From Bacillus subtilis subsp. subtilis (GTDB lineage Bacteria; Pseudomonadota; Gammaproteobacteria; Xanthomonadales; Xanthomonadaceae): 34,351 nt of DNA. Location of the stretch: contig JAHREJ010000048.1 in assembly GCA_021733645.1 (NCBI GenBank), forward strand, positions 1 through 34,351. The letters are read 5' to 3'. Made by a program: the position numbers and the translations under genes. This document shows positions 16,326 to 24,203 of this stretch, piece after piece. Positions within the stretch are counted from its first letter, which is position 1. Every line of letters starts with the position of its first letter. A model generated the notes under the pieces. That model was not told the origin of the DNA. It worked only from the letters and a program-made list of their open reading frames with translations, and searched no databases.

Positions 16326-17518
16326 GCGCTGCCCACCTGGATGTAGAACGTGTCGTCTTCCGGCCCCCAGGCGTAGTCCACGCCGATGTGCATGCCCAAC
16401 TGGCGGGCAATCAGATAACGCACGCCAGCGCCCTTGGCGACCTGGCTGGCTGCCTCGCCAAAGCGGTTGTTGCGGCCCCAGGTGCGCCCCGCACCGACGA
16501 AGCCGATCAGCGCCCAGCGCCGGGTCAGGTTCCAGCGCAGCTCGGTCTCCAGCACGCCCGCGCGGGTGTCCTGGTAACGCCCCGAGCCGATTCCGCGCAG
16601 GTCGATGTAGGGCAGCCGGTAGAACGGAATGCCCCCGTTGGCCCAGCGCAGGTCGGCACGCCCGCCGACGACCAGGCGCCGGCCCCAGGGCCAGTAGCCG
16701 TAGGCATGCCCGCGGTAGCTCTGGAACGCGGTATCGCTGCCGATGCCCGGCAGGTAGACATTGCCTTCGATCATCCCCAGCCAGCCATGCGACGGGGTGA
16801 ACGGGTTGTCGCGGGTGTCGTACTCCAGCGACAGGCCCAGCCCGGAGCTGCGCGTGGCCAGCGCCCTGGGAGGGAACCGGTCACGATCCGATGCCACCTC
16901 AAAGCCGATGTCCATGTCCATGTAGATCCACGCCAGGCCCAGAAACAGGTCCCGGTCGCCCAGGCGGCGGAAGCCCTGTTGGAACGAGGCAAGGCCATCC
17001 ACGTTGTAGTCGATCCGGGTCGAGGGCAGCCGCGTGCCCGGCGTGTGGAAACCCAGGTTGAACGAGGCCTTGCTCACACCCCCCCGGTAGCGCCAACGGT
17101 CCTCATCGAAATGCAGCGACGCGGCCACCGCGTAGGCATTGCTGCCGTTCTCGGTGCGCATCGCGCCACCGCCGTAGATATCGGGCACGGCCATCTTCGG
17201 CGTACCGCCATCTGCGGCCGCTACAGCGGCAGTGTGCGGGCGATGAAAGAAGGCCAGCGCCACGCCGCCGCCATTGCCGACGGCCGGGTCGGTGATGACG
17301 ATCGGCACCGGCAGGAAACCACGGTGATCCAGCAACCAGCGCGACAGGTCCAGGTGGCCATCCTCGGGATCGCGCCACACCCGATGCGGCGCTGCCGACG
17401 TGGCCGGCGCGGGTCCGTCGGCCAGGGGTTCGGGCACGCCGCTGCGGGCGCCCTGCGCCCCCGCCAGTAACGGGCATAGCAGCATCAGGCAGCCAAGGGC
17501 ATGGCGGTGGATCAACAC
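16316..17518 (-). CDS. BamA-type outer-membrane barrel without POTRA domains
   Basis: About 400 residues: signal peptide (LIHRHALGCLMLLCPLLAGAQG), a linker with LPVPIVITDPAVGNGGG, then barrel strands of the bacterial surface antigen family, including the late GLSLEYDTRDNPFTPSHGW motif and GVRYLIARQLGMHIGVDYAWGPEDDTFYIQVGSAWH-like ending (given only by its ends). No POTRA repeats precede the barrel. I place the start at GTG 17518, with GAGG six bases upstream and a clean signal peptide. An ATG at 17599 is in frame but would translate through the 13-bp hairpin at 17545-17591 and has no ribosome-binding site. It overlaps the patatin gene by ten bases, suggesting a joint role in outer-membrane biogenesis or lipase display; this is inference. 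Confidence 0.82.
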   Translation of the reverse strand: MLIHRHALGCLMLLCPLLAGAQGARSGVPEPLADGPAPATSAAPHRVWRDPEDGHLDLSRWLLDHRGFLPVPIVITDPAVGNGGGVALAFFHRPHTAAVAAADGGTPKMAVPDIYGGGAMRTENGSNAYAVAASLHFDEDRWRYRGGVSKASFNLGFHTPGTRLPSTRIDYNVDGLASFQQGFRRLGDRDLFLGLAWIYMDMDIGFEVASDRDRFPPRALATRSSGLGLSLEYDTRDNPFTPSHGWLGMIEGNVYLPGIGSDTAFQSYRGHAYGYWPWGRRLVVGGRADLRWANGGIPFYRLPYIDLRGIGSGRYQDTRAGVLETELRWNLTRRWALIGFVGAGRTWGRNNRFGEAASQVAKGAGVRYLIARQLGMHIGVDYAWGPEDDTFYIQVGSAWH

Positions 17519-17544
17519 GGAGCACCTCGGCCTGCACGAAGGGT

Positions 17545-17591
17545 GCGCAATGCCGCGTCGGCGGGAGGGAGGCCCCGGCGCGGCATTGCGC
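17545..17591 (-). terminator. 13-bp inverted repeat between two minus-strand operons
   Basis: GCGCAATGCCGCG (17545-17557) pairs perfectly with CGCGGCATTGCGC (17579-17591) across a 21-base loop. It lies after the hairpin at 17606-17625 and 27 bases before the GTG start of the barrel gene. It could terminate the nine-gene operon or control entry into the barrel-patatin unit. Confidence 0.6.
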
Positions 17592-17605
17592 GGTTGCATC
17601 GAAGG

Positions 17606-17625
17606 CGCCGGCCGGTCGGCCGGCG
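17606..17625 (-). terminator. Hairpin after the DUF4136 gene
   Basis: CGCCGGCCG / CGGCCGGCG, a perfect 9-bp repeat around two bases, four bases past the DUF4136 stop. Very GC-rich, no T-run. Probably the 3' end of the operon that starts at 24634. Confidence 0.55.
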
Positions 17626-17629
17626 GCGG

Positions 17630-18178
17630 TCAGCGGGCCGCCGCAGCGCCGGGCGGATACGCAGCAAACAGTTTGTCCAGGCCGGCATCCACCGCCGCGT
17701 TGACCTTCTCCGGCGAGCTCGGCACGGTGCCGCTTGCCGTGCCGCGCCACACGGCCTGCTTGGTGCGCGCATCGAACATGTCCACCACCAGCGTCCCCAC
17801 ATCGTAGGTGTGCACGGTGGTGGTCGCACTGCCCATGCCCATGCCGCCGCCCCACCCCCCGCGCCAGCCCCAGCCGCCCATGCCACTGCCGCTGTAGAAC
17901 GTATCCAGGGTCTGCTTCTGCGCGGTGATGATGTGCGCGGCAAGCGCGATGTCCCCGCCCTGCGGGGTCAGGCGCAGGCCCTTGGCCTGCAGGCGACGGT
18001 TGATGCCATCCACGATGCGCTGCTGCACCAGCGGTGAGCCGGCCTGGGGCGTGATCGCCCAGGAATAGGTGGTGTAGGCGCCGAAATTGGCGGTGTTGTC
18101 ATAGTCGGTCTTGACTGTCGGCGTGGATGCACAGGCGACCAGCGACGTGGCAAGGATGGCAATGGCGAGGGCTTTCAT
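17630..18178 (-). CDS. DUF4136 lipoprotein
   Basis: A 182-residue lipoprotein with lipobox LVAC (Cys16). The DUF4136 pattern is clear: VKTDYDNTANFGAYTTYSW near the N-terminus, LVQQRIVDGINRRLQAKGL, then DIALAAHI, and late VGTLVVDMFDARTKQAVWRGTA with VNAAVDAGLDKLFAAYPP at the end. A Gly/Trp/Met-rich loop (about 96-117) interrupts the middle. The family is widespread in Gram-negative envelopes and functionally uncharacterised. GGAG lies eight bases before the ATG. It is the last of nine same-strand genes, 72 bases after its upstream neighbour, and is followed by two hairpins. Confidence 0.88.
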   Translation of the reverse strand: MKALAIAILATSLVACASTPTVKTDYDNTANFGAYTTYSWAITPQAGSPLVQQRIVDGINRRLQAKGLRLTPQGGDIALAAHIITAQKQTLDTFYSGSGMGGWGWRGGWGGGMGMGSATTTVHTYDVGTLVVDMFDARTKQAVWRGTASGTVPSSPEKVNAAVDAGLDKLFAAYPPGAAAAR

Positions 18179-18250
18179 GGCGCAGGCTCCAATAGCGGAA
18201 AAGGATGCGCTGCGCAGGCAGCGCCGGTGTACGGCGGACGGAACATCGAC

Positions 18251-18781
18251 TCAACGCGGCGCGTTGATCACCACGTACTGCACGGTGGTGCCGGCATAGC
18301 GCGGCGCGTACCAGGTACTGCCACATTGCTGGTAGGCCATGCCGTCGATCACCGTGGTCACGCAGCTGGGCGGAATCGCGTTGACCACCGATCCGATCAC
18401 CGCCGCCGTCACCGCCACCCCTGCGGTCACCGCTGCGGCCGTCGCGAAGGGATGGTCATCCCAGCGGTTCCAGTGATCGTCGTGGTAGTCCACATCGACA
18501 TGGACGTTGCGGTCGACATTGCGGTTCACGTCGCGGTTGACGTTGCGGTTGACGTTGCGGTTGACGTTGGCGTTGCGGTTGCCGTCAAAGGCACGGTTGG
18601 CCGCGCCACCGCCGGGCGGGCGTTGCACCGGGCGGTTGATGCTGGTGCGTGCACTGGCACGCGCACCGCCTGCGTGCAGGCCACCGCGCTGGGCCTGCGC
18701 CGGCGCGCTGGCCAGCACCAGGCCGGTACCAATGGCGGCGGCCAACATCCAGACCAGGGGTTTGCCAATCAGCACGGACAT
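18251..18781 (-). CDS. Exported Asn/Arg/Val-repeat protein
   Basis: A 176-residue exported protein. A signal peptide ends ASAPAQA (about residue 30). A basic Gly/Arg region follows, then an Asn-x repeat in which NVNR-type tetrapeptides recur (about 68-94), turning into an Asp/His-rich stretch (VDVDYHDDHW). After that come a hydrophobic Ala/Val segment (ATAAAVTAGVAVTAAVIGSVV) and a C-terminal module CGSTWYAPRY...VQYVV with two Cys (SCVTT, QQCG) that may form a disulfide. Similar C-terminal modules occur in small envelope proteins of unknown function. The ATG lies one base after the DUF2092 stop, so the two are coupled. The repeat is visible in DNA as 12-base units (18506-18565). Confidence 0.8.
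   Translation of the reverse strand: MSVLIGKPLVWMLAAAIGTGLVLASAPAQAQRGGLHAGGARASARTSINRPVQRPPGGGAANRAFDGNRNANVNRNVNRNVNRDVNRNVDRNVHVDVDYHDDHWNRWDDHPFATAAAVTAGVAVTAAVIGSVVNAIPPSCVTTVIDGMAYQQCGSTWYAPRYAGTTVQYVVINAPR
18506..18565. repeat. Five 12-base tandem units inside the Asn/Arg/Val-repeat gene
   Basis: Units of the form GTTGCGGTTGAC recur five times with one to three changes each, and a degenerate sixth follows. The period is a multiple of three and stays in frame, so it is a coding repeat and could expand or contract without frameshift. Confidence 0.8.
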
Positions 18782-18782
18782 G

Positions 18783-19595
18783 TCATTTCTCCCGGGGAGC
18801 ATCAGGGACCAGTACCGCCACCGGCACCAGCGTGATCCGCGCCGCATCGGCCGGTGGCGAGAACCGGAAGGCCGCGGCATCCACCGCGCCGCGCGTATCC
18901 CAGCGCAGCTGCGCGCGATACTGCGGCAGCGCCGGGTCGTCCAGCGTGGTGATGGTCAACCGGCGCGGCAGCGAGGTGCTGGTCGATATCCATATCTGCC
19001 AGTCCACCGCGTCCTGGCGGAAGGCGTACTGCTCGATCGCCTCCCCGTCCACGCTGCCGCCGCCCACGTGCAACGCGCTGCGGATCGCCGCCTTGGGTGC
19101 CTTGGGCGTACCCCAAAGGAACAGGTCGGCCAAGGGCATCTCGATGCCATAGCGGGTACTGGTGTCTTCCACCAGATCGGCCAGGGTGCGGCCGTGGCCA
19201 TCCACCTGGGCGTAGTACTTCAGGCGCGGCGAATACAGCGACAGGGTCTTGCCGTCGTAGTACAGCTGGCGCAGCTGGCGGTCGCTGCGCAGTTCAAGGA
19301 ACAACTGGCCCGGCGCGTTCACCTTGTAGGTGACCGTTCCGTCCAGCTCCACCTTCTGGCCGTCCTCGAGCACCACCTCGGTACTGGCCTGGGAGACCAG
19401 CGAGAACTGTTTGAGCGCGCGCAATGCCGCGCCCATGCGGTCCAGCGCAGCCAGTGCATCGGGATCGCGCTGGGGCGGCGGCGTGGTTGCCGTCGCCGTG
19501 GGTGGCCGCGCCGCGCCGGTCGCGGCCGGTGCGGCCGGGGTCAGTGCAAGCAGAAAGCCGGCACCAAACAGGATGAAACGGGTTGCAGCCGTCAT
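18783..19595 (-). CDS. DUF2092 exported protein
   Basis: A 270-residue protein with signal peptide (about 1-25) and a Pro/Thr-rich linker. A DUF2092 body follows: DPDALAALDRMGAALRALKQFSLVSQAS, then a lipocalin/LolA-like series of strands (VELDGTVTYKV, GQLFLELRSDRQLRQLYYDGKTLSLY, KYYAQVDGHGRTLADLVE) and DWQIWISTSTSLPRRLTIT. LolA/LolB-like folds bind lipid chains, so periplasmic ligand binding is a reasonable but unproven guess. It lies 36 bases after the barrel gene and one base before the next start. Confidence 0.87.
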   Translation of the reverse strand: MTAATRFILFGAGFLLALTPAAPAATGAARPPTATATTPPPQRDPDALAALDRMGAALRALKQFSLVSQASTEVVLEDGQKVELDGTVTYKVNAPGQLFLELRSDRQLRQLYYDGKTLSLYSPRLKYYAQVDGHGRTLADLVEDTSTRYGIEMPLADLFLWGTPKAPKAAIRSALHVGGGSVDGEAIEQYAFRQDAVDWQIWISTSTSLPRRLTITTLDDPALPQYRAQLRWDTRGAVDAAAFRFSPPADAARITLVPVAVLVPDAPREK

Positions 19596-19631
19596 GAGCG
19601 TGTCTCCAGGACCTGTGCAGGACAGCGCGGT

Positions 19632-20615
19632 TCAGAACCCGCCGCTGATGGATACGCTCCAGGGATCACCCTCGAAGCGGTTGCGAACACTGAACTCGCT
19701 GATGTAACGCACCGACAGGTCCAGGTGCTCACCGCCGGGCCACTTCCTGCCATAGGTGAGTACCGGGCCCAGCCCGAGCGAGCGGCCCTTGAAGCCACCC
19801 AGGCGATCGGCGGTATCGCCGCCGTCGTCCTGCACCTGTTGAATCCAGCCCGCCGCGCCGCCAAAGCCCCAGCCGCTGGCGGTGCGCTTGATCAGCAGCG
19901 CGTCGGTACGCGCCACCAGGCCATTCTTGTAGTCGGTGTCCCGATTGCGGCTGTACCAGTCCACCGCACCCAGGACGCTGAACTCCAGCGTGCCCTTCTG
20001 GAACAGGTGGGTGTAGCCCACGCTGGGCGACAGCGTCCACACATTGAGGCCGGGGTTGGCCAGTTTGCCCGGGTCGTACTTGGCGGTGGGTGCATACACG
20101 TACAGGCCGAAGGACAGGTGCTGCACCGGGTCGATGTGGTACCCGGCAATCACCGGCGCGAAGTACACATCGAACAGGTTCGACGCGCTGTCCTTGACCT
20201 GGCGCCGGCTCCCCAGGGGGCCGTCCAGGTTGGCGGTGACATCGGCGTTGATGTACGGCACGGTCAACATCGAGGCGAAGTTCCATTTGCCGGCGTGGGT
20301 CGGCCAGACATACACGCCGGTGGCAGCCGTCAGGCTGACGTCGGCTTCCAGCCCCAAGGCGATACGACCGGCGATCGGCGCCTGCCGGCTGCCACTGATT
20401 TTGCCGTCGTAGGCCACGTAGCTGAGAGACCACTGCATTCCCGGCGCCGGCGGAATCACCCCGGCATAGGGCGTAATCTGCATCGCGGTAATCGAGCGCC
20501 CCAGCGCGCCTTCAGTGGCATGCGCCGCAATGCCGGTGCCGCAGGCCAACACGCCCAGCACAATGGCAAGCGCATGTCTGGCGCGGTGGCGGTGATTCAC
20601 GAAAAGAGCAGGCAT
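19632..20615 (-). CDS. Outer-membrane barrel, phenol-degradation MetA/SphA family
   Basis: A 327-residue exported protein: signal peptide ending AAHATEG, then MetA/SphA-type strands (GMQWSLSYVAYDGKI, LGLEADVSLTAATGVYVW, KWNFASMLTVPYINADV, YFAPVIAGYHIDPVQHLSFGLYVYAPTAKYD in outline, WTLSPSVGYTHLFQKGTLEFSVLGAVDWY) and a terminal Phe (VSISGGF). Members are thought to be outer-membrane channels for hydrophobic compounds; the substrate is unknown. GAGG lies nine bases before the ATG, five bases downstream of the DUF1622 stop. It is distinct from but resembles the barrel at 10869-11714. Confidence 0.88.
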   Translation of the reverse strand: MPALFVNHRHRARHALAIVLGVLACGTGIAAHATEGALGRSITAMQITPYAGVIPPAPGMQWSLSYVAYDGKISGSRQAPIAGRIALGLEADVSLTAATGVYVWPTHAGKWNFASMLTVPYINADVTANLDGPLGSRRQVKDSASNLFDVYFAPVIAGYHIDPVQHLSFGLYVYAPTAKYDPGKLANPGLNVWTLSPSVGYTHLFQKGTLEFSVLGAVDWYSRNRDTDYKNGLVARTDALLIKRTASGWGFGGAAGWIQQVQDDGGDTADRLGGFKGRSLGLGPVLTYGRKWPGGEHLDLSVRYISEFSVRNRFEGDPWSVSISGGF

Positions 20616-20620
20616 GACGA

Positions 20621-21022
20621 TCACCTCGGGGGTGGCGGCGGCTCGGCGGCCGGGTTCGGGCGCAGGGCAGCGCTGCGCTGGCGTTCGCGGATCTCCTGGA
20701 TGTCGCGCTCCAGGAAGTAGTTCAGGAACGTGCGGATCACCGCGATGGCCGCCAGCTGCCCGATGCTGTCCCAACTGGTGTAGATCGAGGATTCCAGGAT
20801 GTCGGCGGCAAGCTGCACGGTCAGTCCGGCCACCAGCAGGCGTCCATACCCCAGCCACAGGTCGCGCCGTTCCACGTTGTCGGCGTTGCCGCGCAGCAGC
20901 AGGCGCAGTGCCCGTGCGAACACGATCACCGTCCCCGACACGATCAGCACCCAGGCCATCGCATCGATCAGCACCACCACCGGCTCGGTGATGGCCACCA
21001 GCCAGGCTTTGAGGGGAGACAT
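20621..21022 (-). CDS. DUF1622 inner-membrane protein
   Basis: A 133-residue protein with three hydrophobic helices (about 8-38, 58-80 and 90-106), the conserved acidic/aromatic pair LAADILESSIYTSWDSIGQLAAIAVIRTFLNYFLERDI in outline, and a Pro-rich tail. DUF1622 proteins are small bacterial membrane proteins without known function. GGAGA precedes the ATG. It lies 39 bases after the formylglycine-generating enzyme gene and five bases before the barrel gene. Confidence 0.87.
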   Translation of the reverse strand: MSPLKAWLVAITEPVVVLIDAMAWVLIVSGTVIVFARALRLLLRGNADNVERRDLWLGYGRLLVAGLTVQLAADILESSIYTSWDSIGQLAAIAVIRTFLNYFLERDIQEIRERQRSAALRPNPAAEPPPPPR

Positions 21023-21061
21023 CGCGGATTCTCCGGAACGGATGCGGCGGGCCGATGCGCT

Positions 21062-21988
21062 TCATGGGCGCTCCACGCAACGGAAGCCGAGGTGGCAGGT
21101 GGCGGTATCCACCGGTTGGGCCATGCGCGCGGCGGGCCGGTAGCGGCGGCAGTAGTTGGGGGCGCACAGGTGCGAGCCGCCTTTCATCACCCGTCGCGGA
21201 ATGGCGCTGGCGTCGCGCGCGTCGTGGCTGCCTTCGCGCCGACCGCCACGCGGGTTGTCGATGGCACAGCATGGCCTGCCCTGCCGTTGATCGTGCTGCT
21301 GGTACCAGTCGCAGGTCCATTCCCAGACATTGCCGATCATGTCGTACAGGCCGAAGCCGTTCGGCGCGAAACTGCCGACCGGCGAGGTCCAGCGGTGTCC
21401 ATCCTCGTCCAGGTTCAACCACGGAAATTCGCCCTGCCAGGTGTTGGCCTGGTGGCGGCCGCGCACAGTGAGGCTGTCGCCCCACGCAAACTCCGTGCCG
21501 TGCTGTCCACCGCCGGCCGCGTACTCCCATTGCGCTTCGGTGGGCAGTTGCTTGCCGGCCCACTGCGCATAGGCCAGCGCATCGGCGTACCCCACGTGCA
21601 CCACCGGGTGATCGTCCAGACCATCAAGACCGGTTCCCGGTCCGCGCGGGTGGCGCCAGTCCGCGCCGGCAATGTAATGCCACCAGTGGTGCGGGTTGGA
21701 CATGTCCACCGGGTGCGCGGGCTGCACGAACACCACCGAGGCCGGCAACAGCAGTGCCGGATCGGCACCGGGATACTGGCGCGGGTCGGCCGGCTGCTCG
21801 GCCTGGGTTACATGGCCGGTGGCGCTGACAAAGCGCGAGAATTCCCGGTTGGTCACCGGGTAGCGGTCGATCCGGAAGGCATCCACGCGCACCTTGTGCG
21901 CCGGACGCTCCTCCGGGTAGTGCGCGTCCGAACCCATCCGGAACACGCCGCCGGCAATGTCCACCATGTCATCCACCACTGCATTCAT
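21062..21988 (-). CDS. Formylglycine-generating enzyme
   Basis: A 308-residue FGE/SUMF1-family protein that converts a sulfatase active-site Cys to formylglycine. Family landmarks: MVDIAGGVFRMGS at the start, PEERPAHKVRVDAF, YPVTNREF, the PVVHVGYADALAYAQWAGKQLPTEAQWEYAA block in outline, GLYDMIGNVWEWTCDWY, RVMKGGSHLC and the ending HLGFRC. The catalytic copper-binding pair Cys275 and Cys280 (LCAPNYC, CX4C) is intact, which separates true FGEs from the many inactive FGE-fold proteins. No signal peptide, so it acts in the cytosol like its neighbour. AGGAG lies eight bases upstream of ATG 21988. It follows the sulfatase gene by 52 bases, so its substrate is presumably that sulfatase. Confidence 0.94.
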   Translation of the reverse strand: MNAVVDDMVDIAGGVFRMGSDAHYPEERPAHKVRVDAFRIDRYPVTNREFSRFVSATGHVTQAEQPADPRQYPGADPALLLPASVVFVQPAHPVDMSNPHHWWHYIAGADWRHPRGPGTGLDGLDDHPVVHVGYADALAYAQWAGKQLPTEAQWEYAAGGGQHGTEFAWGDSLTVRGRHQANTWQGEFPWLNLDEDGHRWTSPVGSFAPNGFGLYDMIGNVWEWTCDWYQQHDQRQGRPCCAIDNPRGGRREGSHDARDASAIPRRVMKGGSHLCAPNYCRRYRPAARMAQPVDTATCHLGFRCVERP

Positions 21989-22040
21989 GCCTGCTGCTCC
22001 TGTCTGCCGATCCGCGCACCTCCCACGGCCGCCGCCCGGC

Positions 22041-23642
22041 TCAATGACTGCCGGCGCTGGCATCGCTCATGGCCTTCAACGCGTCGTCGATGGTGAACGA
22101 GTTGGGCTGCTGTACCGGCGGAAACTCCTTGAACGAGGCGGCGAACTTGTCGGCAATCGCATAGGCCCCAAACATGATGTAGGCGTGTTTGAGGAACCAG
22201 GCGTAATACTCGTTGGAGGTAATGTCGGCGTACTCGTAGGGATCGGTACGCAGGTTGAACAGCTTGGGCAGGCGCAGTCGGGTGAACGGTTCGGCCCAGA
22301 CCTGCATGGTGCCCCGGCACCGCTGTTCCATGAACAGCACCTTCCAGTTGTCGTAGCGGATGCCTAGCACATCGCCATCGTCGCTGAGATACACGAACAG
22401 CTTGCGCGGGCTCTCCTTTTCCTTGCCGGTCAGGTAGCCGGTCAGGTCGGTGCCGTCGATATGGTTCTTGTAGGTGCGACCGGCGGCCTTGTAGCCCTTC
22501 TTGAGCTTGTCGCTGACCTGCGGGTCGCCGGCCATCGACAGGAACGTGGGCAGCCAGTCGTGGTGCTGCACGATGCCCGTGGCGATGGAACCTGGCTGTA
22601 CCTGGTCCGGCCAGCGCACCAGCAGCGGAATGCGGAACGCGCCTTCCCAGTTGGTGTTCTTCTCGCTGCGGAACGGCGTGGTGGCCGCATCCGGCCAGGA
22701 GTTGCGGTGCGGGCCGTTGTCGGTGGAATACATCACGAAAGTGTCGTCGCTGATGCCCAGCTCGTCGAGGAAGTCCAGCATTTCACCCACATTGCGGTCG
22801 TGGTCGATCATGGTGTCGTGGTACGGCGACTGCCAGCGCCCCGCCTGGCCCAGGCTGGCCTTCTTGGTGTGGGTGAACATGTGCATGTGGGTGAAGTTCA
22901 ACCACACAAAGAACGGCGCGTCGTCATCGTGCTGGCGCTGGATGAAGTCCTTGGCGGCGGCCACGAACTCGTCATCGCAGGTCTCCATCCGGGCGGTGGT
23001 GAGCGGGCCGGTGTCGGTGATCTTCTGCCTGCCCACCTTGCCCCAGCGCGCCTGCACAGTGGCATCGTCCTTGTCGGTGGCCCAACTGTGGACCACCCCG
23101 CGCGGCAGCACGGTCTTGCGGAATTCGGCGAAGTCCTTCTCCGGGAAGTAGTCGTACATTTCCGGCTCTTCCTCGGCGTTGAGGTGGTACAGGTTGCCGA
23201 AGAACTCATCGAAGCCGTGATTGGTGGGCAGCATGTGGTTGAGGTCGCCCAGGTGGTTCTTGCCGAACTGGCCGGTGGCATAGCCCTGGTTTTTCAGCAG
23301 CGCAGCAATGGTCACCAGCTTGTCGTTCATGCCGATCGCCGCGCCGGGAATGCCCACCTTGGAGAGACCGGTGCGGTACACGCTCTGGCCGGTGATGAAC
23401 GACGACCGCCCGGCCGTGCAGGACTGCTCACCGTAGGAATCGGTGAACATCATCCCCTCCTTGGCCAGGCGGTCGATGTTGGGGGTCTGGTAGCCCATCA
23501 CACCGTGGCTGTAGCAGCTCAGATTGCTGATGCCGACATCATCACCCCAGATCACCAGGATGTTGGGCCGCTTGCTGCTGCCGGCCGTCCCGGTTGCCTT
23601 GCCGGTGGACGCGGAGGTCTTTGCTGCTTTTGCGGTAGCCAT
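22041..23642 (-). CDS. Type I sulfatase with CTAGR active-site motif
   Basis: A 533-residue alkaline-phosphatase-superfamily sulfatase. Metal ligands Asp34-Asp35 (WGDDVG) lie near the N-terminus. The modification motif is Cys75-T-A-G-Arg79, a Cys-type site with Ala where CxPxR is usual, followed by SSFITGQ. Further on are GKNHLGD with NHGFDEFFG, an MYSTDNGPHR metal-binding block and KNTNWEGAFRIPLLVRWP. The Cys must become formylglycine, which the adjacent FGE can do. The N-terminus is a 25-residue Ala/Lys/Thr/Ser tail, not a signal peptide, so the enzyme appears cytosolic, although most operon neighbours are exported. The substrate (an aryl or alkyl sulfate ester) is unknown. GGGAG lies six bases upstream of the ATG. 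Confidence 0.93.
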   Translation of the reverse strand: MATAKAAKTSASTGKATGTAGSSKRPNILVIWGDDVGISNLSCYSHGVMGYQTPNIDRLAKEGMMFTDSYGEQSCTAGRSSFITGQSVYRTGLSKVGIPGAAIGMNDKLVTIAALLKNQGYATGQFGKNHLGDLNHMLPTNHGFDEFFGNLYHLNAEEEPEMYDYFPEKDFAEFRKTVLPRGVVHSWATDKDDATVQARWGKVGRQKITDTGPLTTARMETCDDEFVAAAKDFIQRQHDDDAPFFVWLNFTHMHMFTHTKKASLGQAGRWQSPYHDTMIDHDRNVGEMLDFLDELGISDDTFVMYSTDNGPHRNSWPDAATTPFRSEKNTNWEGAFRIPLLVRWPDQVQPGSIATGIVQHHDWLPTFLSMAGDPQVSDKLKKGYKAAGRTYKNHIDGTDLTGYLTGKEKESPRKLFVYLSDDGDVLGIRYDNWKVLFMEQRCRGTMQVWAEPFTRLRLPKLFNLRTDPYEYADITSNEYYAWFLKHAYIMFGAYAIADKFAASFKEFPPVQQPNSFTIDDALKAMSDASAGSH

Positions 23643-23690
23643 GTGGTTCTCCCAAAGGGCGGTCGTGGTGGGTTGTGCCGCTGCAGGCGC

Positions 23691-24203
23691 TCAAGCGAAG
23701 GGCGCCACGTTGAAGGTCATGCCTGCGATCGCCAGCGCGCCCAGCAGCCACAGCAGGCCCGCGGTAATCAGGGTCAGCGAGATCGGATAGTGGCTTTCGC
23801 CGTGGATCAGCCCTTCCTGGATCATCAGCACGCGCTCGGCGCGCAACTGCCGCATGTAGCGCACGTGGTAAATGATGCCCAGGGTCAACAGCACCAGGCC
23901 CAGCGCCACCAGTGCCACCCCGAAGTTGCGCGGGGCGTGCGGGCGCAGGGTCGTGCCTGGCACGCCCAGCATGTGGCCGAAGAACTGGTAGATGGTGAAG
24001 CCGAACCCGATCAACGACAGGGCGGTACGGATGATCGACATCAACGTACGGTCCGCGCTCATGCGGGTGCGCTGGAACGACATGCCGGTGCGCCGCGAGG
24101 ACAGCTCCATCGATGTCGCATCGGTACCGCCCAGCAGGTCGCGGGCCTGCTGGATGCTGATGGCGCGATCGGCCAGTGCATCACGGGGGTCGGCGTCGGT
24201 CAT
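23691..24203 (-). CDS. DUF202 (YidH-type) inner-membrane protein
   Basis: A 170-residue membrane protein. The DUF202 block is clear: ELSSRRTGMSFQRTRMSADRTLMSIIRTALSLIGFGFTIYQFF in outline (about 33-76), with the conserved R-T-x-x-S-x-x-R-T spacing, then two more helices (about 93-115 and 140-163). A cytosolic N-terminal tail of about 30 residues is predicted. DUF202 proteins are small and uncharacterised; some yeast relatives sit in vacuolar polyphosphate complexes. Its ATG overlaps the stop of the preceding gene by four bases, implying coupling; the sulfatase follows after 48 bases. Confidence 0.88.
   Translation of the reverse strand: MTDADPRDALADRAISIQQARDLLGGTDATSMELSSRRTGMSFQRTRMSADRTLMSIIRTALSLIGFGFTIYQFFGHMLGVPGTTLRPHAPRNFGVALVALGLVLLTLGIIYHVRYMRQLRAERVLMIQEGLIHGESHYPISLTLITAGLLWLLGALAIAGMTFNVAPFA

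Noticed and set aside
14055..16346. 763-codon open frame opposite the patatin gene
   Set aside because: It mirrors the patatin autotransporter almost exactly. The patatin frame has every catalytic motif; this one has none.
17519..17599. N-terminal extension of the BamA-type barrel protein from ATG 17599
   Set aside because: No ribosome-binding site, an Arg/Pro-rich non-signal sequence, and it would translate through a 13-bp hairpin; the GTG at 17518 starts a proper signal peptide.
18506..18565. Possible CRISPR or iteron array of 12-base units
   Set aside because: Units are contiguous, in frame and encode the Asn/Arg/Val repeat of an exported protein; there are no spacers and no cas genes or replication initiator nearby.
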